A stretch of DNA of 5,150 nucleotides from Desulfobacterales bacterium (GTDB lineage: Bacteria > Desulfobacterota > Desulfobacteria > Desulfobacterales > UBA2174_A). The DNA is taken from positions 1 through 5,150 of the forward strand of contig JALOPD010000263.1 of the NCBI GenBank assembly GCA_025454075.1, read 5' to 3'. The notes under the pieces were generated by a model. That model did no database searches. It saw only the letters and a program-made list of their open reading frames with translations, and was not told where the DNA came from. Position 1 is the stretch's first letter. Each line of letters starts with the position of its first letter. The position numbers were made by a program, and so were the translations under genes. This document shows positions 1 to 5,150 of this stretch, in pieces.

Positions 1-68
1 ACCTCGTGCGCGCCGAGGCGGAGGCGCAGATCCTCGAATTCGCGGCGGCCGCCCGCGAAGAGGGATGA
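1..68 (+). CDS. 3' end of an unidentified protein-coding gene (partial)
   Basis: Reading from base 3 there is an open frame of 21 codons that stops at TGA 66-68. Its codons almost all end in G or C, matching the genes downstream. The visible tail is rich in Ala and Glu (LVRAEAEAQILEF then AAAAREEG) and would form an amphipathic or solvent-exposed helix. No family can be named from so few residues. Its stop overlaps an ATG at 65-67 in the ATGA arrangement and lies only five bases before the preferred start at 74, so it is almost certainly in the same operon as the ATP-grasp gene and probably works in the same pathway. The rest of the gene lies to the left of the window. Confidence 0.6.
   Translation, partial: LVRAEAEAQILEFAAAAREEG
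59..64 (+). promoter_or_regulatory. Shine-Dalgarno AGAGGG that favours the ATG at 74
   Basis: AGAGGG lies directly against the ATG at 65, with no spacer, but nine bases before the ATG at 74. Only the second start has a workable ribosome spacing. The site sits inside the last codons of the upstream gene, so translation of the two genes may be coupled. Start choice is inferred from spacing alone. Confidence 0.5.
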
Positions 69-73
69 CCGCC

Positions 74-1243
74 ATGGCCCGGAACATCGTCATTCTCTCC
101 CCGCATTTCCCGCCGCACTACCACCGCTTCTGGCTGCACCTCAAGCAGGCCGGCGCCCATGCCCTCGGCATCGGCGACGAGCCCTATGAGACGCTTTCGG
201 ACGCGGTCCGCGCCGCGCTGACCGAGTATTACTGCCTGGCGGACATGCACGACTACGACGGGCTGGTCCGCGCCTGCGGGTATTACACCCACCGCTTCGG
301 CAAGATCGACCGGTTCGACTCCCTGAACGAGTACTGGCTCGCCACCGAGGCCCGCATCCGCGACGACTTCAACATCCCCGGCATCCGCTGCGCGGACATC
401 GACTTCATCCGCCGCAAATCCAAAATGAAGGAGCGCTTTCGCGCGGCCGGCGTGCGGGTGGCCCGCGGCCGGGTGGTTCACACCCCGGCGGAAGCCCGGG
501 AGCTGATCGCTGCGACCGGGTACCCGGTCATCGCCAAGCCCGATGCCGGCGTGGGGGCGCTCAACACCTACCGCGTGGACTCCGACGCCGGGCTGGAGAG
601 CTTCTTCGCCGGCAAGCCGCCGGGGGACTACCTGATGGAGGAGTTCATCACCGGCGACATCCATTCGTTCGACGGTCTGGCGGACCCGGACGGCCGCCCG
701 ATTTTCTTCACCGGTCACGTCTTCAGCCAGGGCATCATGGAGACCGTCAACGAGGCGCGCCACATCTATTACTACTCCATGCGGGACCTCCCCGCCGCCC
801 TGGAGGAGGTCGGCCGGCGCTGCCTGGCGTCCTTCCACGTGCGGGAGCGCTTCTTCCACATCGAGTTTTTCCTGACGGCCTCCGGCGAGTACGTGGCGCT
901 CGAGGTCAACATGCGGCCGCCCGGCGGTTTCACCACCGACATGTTCAACTACGCCGCCGACATCGACATCTACCGCGCCTGGGCGGAGCTCATGGCGCAC
1001 CAGCGCAGCGACCTGGTCTACGAACGCAAGTATCACTGCTGCTACGCCAGCCGCAAGCGCCCCCAGGACTACGTGCGCACCCACAACGACATCCTCTCGC
1101 GCTACGGGCACCTGATGCTGCAGGTGGAAAGCGTGCCCGGCGTGTTCAGCGGCGCCCTGGGCGACGTGGGGTACATCTTCCGCTCCCCCAGCCTGGACCA
1201 AGTCATGGAAGTCGTGCGCTTCATCCACGCAACCCGTTTCTGA
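74..1243 (+). CDS. ATP-grasp domain protein, probable carboxylate-amine/thiol ligase of unknown substrate
   Basis: A 389-residue cytosolic protein of the ATP-grasp superfamily, whose members use ATP to make an acyl-phosphate and join a carboxylate to an amine or similar nucleophile. Residues 1-110 are a pre-ATP-grasp part beginning MARNIVILSPHFPPHY, with a GIGD motif and a GKID...NEYW stretch. The ATP-grasp fold follows: KSKMK at 115-119 and AKPD (Lys155) for nucleotide phosphates, MEEF (188-191) at the adenine hinge, and HIEFF (Glu264) with LEVN (Glu277, Asn279) as metal ligands, followed by MRPPGG. All expected catalytic residues are present, so it should be active. The residues after about 310 are a C-terminal part with no recognised motif. 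I recall close relatives in Bacteroidetes and Firmicutes annotated only as ATP-grasp proteins, with substrate unknown. The start at 74 was chosen for its ribosome site; ATG 65 would add three residues and overlap the upstream stop. The esterase follows 13 bases later, suggesting one pathway. Confidence 0.9.
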   Translation: MARNIVILSPHFPPHYHRFWLHLKQAGAHALGIGDEPYETLSDAVRAALTEYYCLADMHDYDGLVRACGYYTHRFGKIDRFDSLNEYWLATEARIRDDFNIPGIRCADIDFIRRKSKMKERFRAAGVRVARGRVVHTPAEARELIAATGYPVIAKPDAGVGALNTYRVDSDAGLESFFAGKPPGDYLMEEFITGDIHSFDGLADPDGRPIFFTGHVFSQGIMETVNEARHIYYYSMRDLPAALEEVGRRCLASFHVRERFFHIEFFLTASGEYVALEVNMRPPGGFTTDMFNYAADIDIYRAWAELMAHQRSDLVYERKYHCCYASRKRPQDYVRTHNDILSRYGHLMLQVESVPGVFSGALGDVGYIFRSPSLDQVMEVVRFIHATRF

Positions 1244-1248
1244 GGGGG
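1242..1248 (+). promoter_or_regulatory. Ribosome binding site of the esterase, overlapping the ATP-grasp stop codon
   Basis: GAGGGGG begins within the TGA stop (1241-1243) of the ATP-grasp gene and ends eight bases before the ATG at 1257. The overlap means a ribosome finishing the first gene is already on the start region of the second, consistent with tightly linked expression. Confidence 0.6.
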
Positions 1249-1256
1249 CATCCGGT

Positions 1257-2012
1257 ATGCAGATCGAACAGCACCGCTGGTGGAGCCCGCGGCTGCACCG
1301 CGACATGGAACTCAAGGTCTACGGGCACTGGGGCAGGCCCTTCATCGTGTTTCCCTGCTCCCGGGGGAGGTACTTCGACTTCGAGGGCATGGGGATGGTT
1401 TCCGCAATCGCGGGTTTCATCGACTCGGGGAAAATCAAGCTCTTCGCCGTCGACAGCGTGGACGGCGAGTCCTGGTACAACTGGGGGATCTCGCCCGCCG
1501 AACGCAATGCGCGCCACGAGGCCTATGACGGCTACGTCGCCGACGAAGTCATCCCCTTCGTGCGGCAGCACTGCCGGTCGCCGGAGGAGCGGGCGATGGC
1601 CACCGGCTGCAGCATGGGCGCCTATCACGCCGTGAACTTCTTTCTCAAGCACCCGGATCTCTTCGAAGGCACGATCGCGCTCTCCGGCCTTTACCGCCTG
1701 GATCGCCCCGAGTTCGGGCTGGGCGCCGCCGACCTGCCGGCGGTCTATTTCAACTCGCCGCTCGCCTACCTGCCGGGGATGGCCGACCCCTGGTTCCTGG
1801 ACGGCTACCGGAAAAGCCGCATCATCGTCTGTGTCGGCCAGGGGGCCTGGGAACACGAGGCCGTCGAGGACACGCGGGGGCTGGAACGCTGCTTCCGGGA
1901 GAAATCGATCCCGGCCTGGGTGGATTTCTGGGGGCACGACGTCAACCACGACTGGCCGTGGTGGTACGTGCAGATGAACTACTTCCTGGGGAAACTGTAC
2001 GGGGACGTGTGA
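1257..2012 (+). CDS. COG4947-type alpha/beta-hydrolase-fold esterase
   Basis: A 251-residue serine hydrolase of the putative esterase (esterase-D-like) group. The N-terminus (HRWWSPRLHRDMELKVYGHWG, with GRPFIVFPC after it) is the usual first strands of this family, where a short beta-hairpin precedes the core. The segment FAVDSVDGESWYNWG at 63-77 is also typical. The nucleophile elbow is GCSMG at 117-121, with Ser119 as catalytic residue. His231 in NHDW near the C-terminus is the likely catalytic His. The acid is less clear; Glu200 or the Glu204/Asp205 pair in the loop after VCVGQGAWEH are candidates. There is no signal peptide or membrane segment, so it is cytosolic. Length is normal for the family. 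The partner ATP-grasp enzyme immediately upstream suggests the hydrolase releases, trims or transfers the product of that ligase. I recall this pairing in other bacterial genomes, but no reaction has been assigned. Substrate is unknown. Confidence 0.88.
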   Translation: MQIEQHRWWSPRLHRDMELKVYGHWGRPFIVFPCSRGRYFDFEGMGMVSAIAGFIDSGKIKLFAVDSVDGESWYNWGISPAERNARHEAYDGYVADEVIPFVRQHCRSPEERAMATGCSMGAYHAVNFFLKHPDLFEGTIALSGLYRLDRPEFGLGAADLPAVYFNSPLAYLPGMADPWFLDGYRKSRIIVCVGQGAWEHEAVEDTRGLERCFREKSIPAWVDFWGHDVNHDWPWWYVQMNYFLGKLYGDV

Positions 2013-2031
2013 CCCGGGTTCAGATCCGGGT
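2012..2031 (+). repeat. Small inverted repeat directly after the esterase stop, possible weak terminator
   Basis: ACCCGG (2012-2017) pairs perfectly with CCGGGT (2026-2031) around an eight-base loop. The stem starts within the last base of the esterase stop codon. No run of T follows on the plus strand, so it is not a standard intrinsic terminator; it could stabilise the 3' end of the message. The same bases also form a direct repeat of CCGGGTTCA (2014-2022 and 2026-2034). Confidence 0.3.
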
Positions 2032-2241
2032 TCAATGGACGCACGACGCCGCCCGGGCGGACGCCCTCGATGACATCGCCCTTCCGCCGCCGGCCCCCGG
2101 GCGGGGACGACGCCGCTGCGGCTGCACGGATCCCCCGCCGCGCAGGCGACCGCCGGCGGCGCCGCACGGCCGCAAAACGGTTTCACGTTCAGCCGCGGGC
2201 GGACCCTTCCGGGCGGGGGGTTGCTTGCGGCGATGCGGCGG
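2013..2241. other. GC-rich convergent intergenic spacer, no gene seen
   Basis: This spacer separates the plus-strand esterase from the minus-strand lysine-rich protein, so two transcription units meet here. It is extremely GC-rich and low in complexity, with GGGCGG recurring at 2055-2060, 2099-2104, 2197-2202 and 2211-2216, and CCCGGGCGG at 2052-2060 and 2096-2104. Open frames crossing it encode only Arg/Pro/Gly-rich sequence of the kind GC-rich DNA gives by chance, without ribosome sites. Strong secondary structure could slow polymerase from both sides, but no T-tailed terminator was found. Confidence 0.5.
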
Positions 2242-2343
2242 TTAGATTTTCCCCTTCTTGGACTTCTTCTCCGCGCGCTTTTCTTTCAGCGACTTCTGGG
2301 CTTTCTTCTTGCTGTCCTTTTTCACATCCTGGGCCTTGGACAT
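2242..2343 (-). CDS. 33-residue lysine-rich small protein of unknown function
   Basis: On the minus strand an ATG at 2343-2341 opens a frame of 33 codons ending in TAA at 2244-2242. The product starts MSKAQDVKKDSKKKAQKSL and continues KEKRAEKKSKKGKI. Fourteen of 33 residues are Lys and one is Arg, against five acidic residues, so the protein is very basic and likely helical or disordered. There are no Cys, aromatic residues or membrane segment. A strong ribosome site (GGGAGGA at 2357-2351) lies seven bases before the ATG, and the codons avoid the Arg/Pro composition that random frames show in the adjoining spacer, which supports a real gene. I have an impression of similar short Lys-rich hypothetical proteins in proteobacteria, but cannot name a family. 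Nucleic acid or ribosome association is a guess from charge alone. It lies downstream of the thioesterase on the same strand but after a 194-base gap with a hairpin, so it may have its own promoter. Confidence 0.75.
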   Translation of the reverse strand: MSKAQDVKKDSKKKAQKSLKEKRAEKKSKKGKI

Positions 2344-2481
2344 TTCACTTTCCTCCCGTCGTAGGATCGTAATTAGGTCAGCCGGTCCTTTTTCTTCCTA
2401 CCAGCGATTCCTTGAAAAGAAAACAATATTCCGATTTCAGCGGAAGCGGCAGCCCCGTCGATTGAACACGGTCTGATTTGA
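2344..2481 (-). other. AT-richer leader upstream of the small protein gene
   Basis: These bases are visibly richer in A and T than anything else in the window, including AAGAAAACAATATTCC on the plus strand at about 2417-2432. This is what a promoter region with a 5' leader would look like in a high-GC genome. A TTGTTT box read on the minus strand can be seen, but the matching -10 position (TGGTAG at 17 bases) is poor, so I do not assign a promoter. No open frame with a ribosome site was seen here. Confidence 0.35.
2351..2357 (-). promoter_or_regulatory. Strong Shine-Dalgarno GGGAGGA of the lysine-rich small protein
   Basis: Read on the minus strand, GGGAGGA ends seven bases before the ATG at 2343. 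It is one of the two best matches to the consensus in the window and is the main evidence that the very short reading frame is translated. Confidence 0.7.
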
Positions 2482-2510
2482 GCATCCCGCGAACAGGCAC
2501 AGCGGGATGC
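2482..2510 (-). terminator. Perfect 9-bp hairpin behind the thioesterase gene, possible terminator
   Basis: GCATCCCGC (2482-2490) and GCGGGATGC (2502-2510) are exact inverted copies around an 11-base loop. The hairpin lies 27 bases past the thioesterase stop on the minus strand, where a terminator is expected. The bases after it on that strand read TCAAATCAGACC, lacking a U-tract, so termination would be weak or factor-assisted. It could instead be an mRNA-stabilising 3' structure or, since it is symmetrical, a protein-binding site for the small gene's promoter. Confidence 0.45.
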
Positions 2511-2537
2511 CCGCCGCGGGGAGCCGCAGCCCGTTTT

Positions 2538-3002
2538 TCAGGCAACCGTGTAGGCGCCGGTGCCGACGGCGATCAGTTGCCGCTCGTCGCTGTGCAATTC
2601 CATACGGGTCACTGCGACCTTTTTCCCGGTGCGCAGCACGTAGCCGGTAGCGATAAAATGCTCTCCGATCCCCGGCCGCAGGTAGTCGATGCGCAGGTCG
2701 ATCGTGCCGATCTTGGCGAAGCGCTCGGCCATGGCCCGCGCGGGTTGCCCCTGCATGGTCTTCAGCACCCCCAGGAAGGCCACCAGGCCCCCCATGAAAT
2801 CCAGGGTGCTCGAGATGACGCCGCCGTGCAGCGAGCCGCGGATGAAGTTCCCGATCAATTCCGGCCGCATCGCCAGTTTCACGGAAGGGTGTGCGAGGTT
2901 CAACGAGTCGACGGTCAGACCCAGGAGTTGGTTAAATGGGATTTTTTCAACCACGTCATGGATGATCTCTAGTACGTCATCGAATTCCGAACGCCCGGTC
3001 AT
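2538..3002 (-). CDS. yigI: YigI-like hotdog-fold acyl-CoA thioesterase
   Basis: A 154-residue cytosolic protein of the PaaI/4HBT hotdog superfamily, which hydrolyses the thioester of acyl-CoA to free acid and CoA. It closely resembles what I remember of Escherichia coli YigI, a thioesterase acting on medium- to long-chain acyl-CoA. Shared blocks are PFNQLLGL at 22-29, the active-site region LHGGVISSTLD at 58-68 (HGG 59-61 and Asp68 at the start of the hot-dog helix), KIGTIDLRIDYLRPG at 97-111, and GKKVAVTRMELH at 126-137. Length equals that of YigI. There is no signal peptide. A ribosome site GGGAG (3015-3011) lies eight bases before the ATG. The gene stands alone: it follows the ABC genes on the same strand after about 275 bases and ends at a hairpin. 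The likely job is clearing or balancing acyl-CoA; the exact chain length is not visible. Confidence 0.88.
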   Translation of the reverse strand: MTGRSEFDDVLEIIHDVVEKIPFNQLLGLTVDSLNLAHPSVKLAMRPELIGNFIRGSLHGGVISSTLDFMGGLVAFLGVLKTMQGQPARAMAERFAKIGTIDLRIDYLRPGIGEHFIATGYVLRTGKKVAVTRMELHSDERQLIAVGTGAYTVA

Positions 3003-3070
3003 ATCGTCCGCTCCCTTTCATCGGTCCCTGCCAGGTTCTTCACGCCGCGGCGACCCACCCATGCGCCGCC

Positions 3071-3101
3071 ATTACATACGATCATTCAGAACCGGATGCA
3101 A
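3071..3101 (-). promoter_or_regulatory. Weak sigma70-like promoter candidate for the thioesterase
   Basis: On the minus strand TTGCAT (3101-3096) is followed by TATGTA (3078-3073) at 17 bases, or by the better -10 box TGTAAT (3076-3071; five of six consensus bases) at a long spacing of 19. The candidate lies about 70 bases before the thioesterase ATG, in the least GC-rich part of this spacer. Each pairing has a flaw, so this is only a suggestion. Confidence 0.3.
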
Positions 3102-3103
3102 CT

Positions 3104-3120
3104 CCTGTCCGTTGGGCAGG
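3104..3120 (-). repeat. Small hairpin between the CHAT remnant and the thioesterase promoter region
   Basis: CCTGTCC (3104-3110) pairs with GGGCAGG (3114-3120) across a three-base loop, with one G-T wobble. It lies about 17 bases beyond the stop of the CHAT-like remnant on the minus strand. There is no T-tract on either side. It might act in ending transcription from the ABC operon, but a stem this short arises readily in GC-rich DNA. Confidence 0.25.
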
Positions 3121-3136
3121 GTCCGTGGGTCAATGC

Positions 3137-3274
3137 TCAGGGCTCGCCCATGAACACAAACGCCCCCCAGTAAAAGGGGGGTGGCTCGCCCCTGGCCCTC
3201 AAAACCTCCTCCAGGGCGTCCTCGCCCACATAAGACTCGGTTTCATCCTTGCCGAAAAGCTCGCGGCTTGGGCC
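3137..3274 (-). pseudogene. C-terminal remnant resembling the end of a CHAT (caspase-like) protease domain
   Basis: An open stretch of 45 codons on the minus strand ends in TGA at 3139-3137. Its last residues, PPPFYWGAFVFMGEP, match the hallmark C-terminus of CHAT domains, usually of the form HPYYWxxFVLxGD. The part before it (ELFGKDETESYVGEDALEEV, then LRARGE) would be the preceding helix, which in complete CHAT proteins carries an acidic and Leu/Ala-rich pattern. There is no start codon with a ribosome site, and the catalytic His and Cys, which lie far upstream in such domains, are absent. The stretch begins right at the stop of the DppF-like gene in another frame. Codons such as AGG, TTG, TCT, CTT and TAT are more common than in the GC3-rich neighbours, which suggests a foreign or decaying origin. 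The likely reading is the tail of a CHAT gene whose body was lost when the ABC operon was joined here. A chance resemblance of a short motif remains possible. Confidence 0.45.
3163..3181 (-). repeat. C6/G6 hairpin inside the CHAT-like remnant
   Basis: Six C (3163-3168) and six G (3176-3181) flank a seven-base loop. Read on the minus strand the stem is followed by CGTTTGTGTT, which is T-rich, so it could act as a terminator for the ABC operon about 95 bases upstream. The bases are also explained as Pro-Pro and Trp-Gly codons of the remnant, so a regulatory role is uncertain. Confidence 0.3.
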
Positions 3275-3276
3275 GT

Positions 3277-4216
<940 letters not shown>

Positions 4217-4242
<26 letters not shown>

Positions 4243-5150
4243 GGCCCACCTCCAGCGGCTCCCAGCAGCGGGCGTGGTGGCCCGGGGCGATCTCGCGCCA
4301 CGGCGGCTCCTCGCCGCAGGCCTCGCGCCGCCGGAAACAGCGGTCCTGAAAGGCGCAGCCGTGCGGCAGGTTCGCCAGGCTCGGCACCACCCCCGGGATG
4401 GGCTTAAGACCGCCGGCCCGGCCCCCGATCCGCGGCAGGGAGTTGAAAAGACCGACGGTGTATGGGTGTGCGGGCCGGCCGAACAGTTCATCGACGCCGG
4501 CGCGCTCGACGACCTTGCCGGCGTACATCACCGCCACGTGGCGGCAGATCTCGGCCACCACCCCGAGGTCGTGGGTGATGAGGAGCACCGACATGCCGAA
4601 CTCCTGCTTCAAACGGGAGATCAGGTCCAGGATCTGGGCCTGGATGGTCACGTCGAGGGCCGTCGTCGGCTCGTCTGCGATCATGAGCGCCGGCCGGCAG
4701 GCGAGCGCCATGGCGATCATCGCCCGCTGGCGCATGCCGCCCGAGAGCTGGTGCGGGTAGTCGTCGAGGCGCGCGGCGGGCTCGGGCATCCCCACCAGGC
4801 CGAGCGCGCGGGCCGCTTCGGCCCGGACCTCGGTCCGGCCCATGCCGCGGTGCCTGCGCAGGACCTCCTCGATCTGGAAGCCGATGGTGTAGACCGGGTT
4901 GAGCGAGGTCATGGGTTCCTGGAAGATCATGGAGATGCGGTTGCCGCGGATCCGGCGGATCTCCGCCTCGCCGACCGTCGCCAGGTCCTTGCCGTCGAAC
5001 AGGATGCGTCCTGCGGCGATGCGGCCCGCCGGCTGGGGCAGCAGGCGCAGGATCGAAAGCGCCGTGACGCTCTTGCCGCAGCCGCTCTCCCCCACCAGGC
5101 CGAAGGTCTCCCCGGGCTGCAGCGCCAAATCCAGCCCATCCACGGCCTTC
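4217..5150 (-). CDS. Dipeptide/oligopeptide ABC importer ATPase, DppD/OppD-like (5' end outside the window)
   Basis: Partner ATPase of the DppF-like subunit. The visible frame starts mid-gene with Lys-Ala-Val then [20 protein letters not shown], so only the first roughly 25 residues are missing beyond the right edge; the GTG at 5143 is an internal Val codon, not a start. Counting from that Val: Walker A GESGCGKS 18-25, Q-loop Gln75 in [11 protein letters not shown], signature LSGGMRQR 133-140, Walker B MIADEP with Glu158, switch His191 in LITHD. The EPMTSLNP and [13 protein letters not shown] forms are those of D-type subunits. The C-terminal domain carries [13 protein letters not shown], then a loop with [17 protein letters not shown] and Cys263, Cys269, Cys276 and Cys293. 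The gene overlaps the next by 26 bases, so both are in one operon; the permease and peptide-binding protein genes should lie upstream (to the right). It appears intact and functional. Confidence 0.93.
4248..4253 (-). promoter_or_regulatory. Consensus ribosome binding site GGAGGT of the DppF-like gene, inside the DppD-like gene
   Basis: Minus-strand GGAGGT lies five bases before the ATG at 4242 and within the last codons of the DppD-like gene, which stops at 4217. It fixes the start of the downstream gene and, with the 26-base overlap, points to coupled translation that would keep the two ATPases in equal amounts. Confidence 0.75.

Noticed and set aside
2013..2034. Stretch resembling a tRNA T-arm (GGGTTCAGATCC)
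   Set aside because: The T-stem with a seven-base loop does not pair correctly, and no acceptor, D or anticodon arms are found upstream, since those bases are esterase codons.
1221..2186. Long minus-strand open frame opposite the esterase gene
   Set aside because: It is the antisense shadow of a clearly conserved gene. The product is Pro/Val/Arg-rich with no recognisable motif and runs into the GC-rich spacer; high GC3 on the plus strand removes stops from this frame.
2390..2440. Possible promoter TTGTTT with TGGTAG on the minus strand before the small protein
   Set aside because: The -10 half matches poorly and no alternative pair at 16-18 bases was better, so it was left unassigned.
1958..2476. 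Several plus-strand open frames through the convergent spacer and opposite the lysine-rich protein
   Set aside because: Arg/Pro/Gly-rich or Phe/Ser-rich products typical of chance frames, without ribosome sites, and overlapping the end of the esterase or the small gene in antisense.
2478..2972. Plus-strand open frame opposite the thioesterase
   Set aside because: Antisense of a recognised thioesterase, no ribosome site, low-complexity product.
4243..4491. 83-residue N-terminal extension of the DppF-like gene
   Set aside because: The extension is Arg/Ala/Thr-rich, lies in the wrong frame of the DppD-like gene, and ends exactly where the family start and a consensus ribosome site occur at 4242.

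Overview
The window is GC-rich (roughly two-thirds G+C by eye, strongly GC3-biased genes) and bacterial. Its gene families (YigI-like thioesterase, Dpp/Opp ABC ATPases, ATP-grasp enzyme with esterase) and Shine-Dalgarno sites fit a high-GC Gram-negative, perhaps a Desulfobacterota (delta-proteobacterial) or other proteobacterial lineage. That placement is inference from gene style, not from a marker gene.

Left part, plus strand (1-2012): a compact operon. The 3' end of an unidentified gene overlaps or abuts an ATP-grasp ligase-type gene (74-1243; alternative start 65, forming an ATGA overlap). Thirteen bases later comes a COG4947-type alpha/beta-hydrolase esterase (1257-2012). The pair suggests a small amide- or peptide-forming pathway whose substrate is unknown. 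It is the best candidate here for an undescribed biochemical system.

Middle (2013-3276): the plus operon converges on minus-strand genes across a very GC-rich spacer (2013-2241). The minus-strand genes are a previously easy-to-miss 33-residue lysine-rich protein (2242-2343) with a strong ribosome binding site, an AT-richer leader (2344-2481), a 9-bp perfect hairpin (2482-2510), and a YigI-like hotdog-fold acyl-CoA thioesterase (2538-3002). Upstream of the thioesterase is a spacer with a weak promoter candidate and two small hairpins. It also holds an approximately 45-codon open stretch ending in a motif that looks like the extreme C-terminus of a CHAT protease domain (3137-3274), read as a gene remnant.

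Right part, minus strand (3277-5150): two overlapping ABC ATPase genes of a dipeptide/oligopeptide importer, in the order DppD/OppD-like (running off the right edge) then DppF/OppF-like. The downstream gene starts inside the 3' end of the upstream one. Binding protein and permease genes would be expected beyond the right edge.

Minus-strand order of transcription is therefore DppD-like, DppF-like, CHAT remnant, thioesterase, lysine-rich small protein. No RNA genes, CRISPR arrays, insertion sequences or phage genes were seen.
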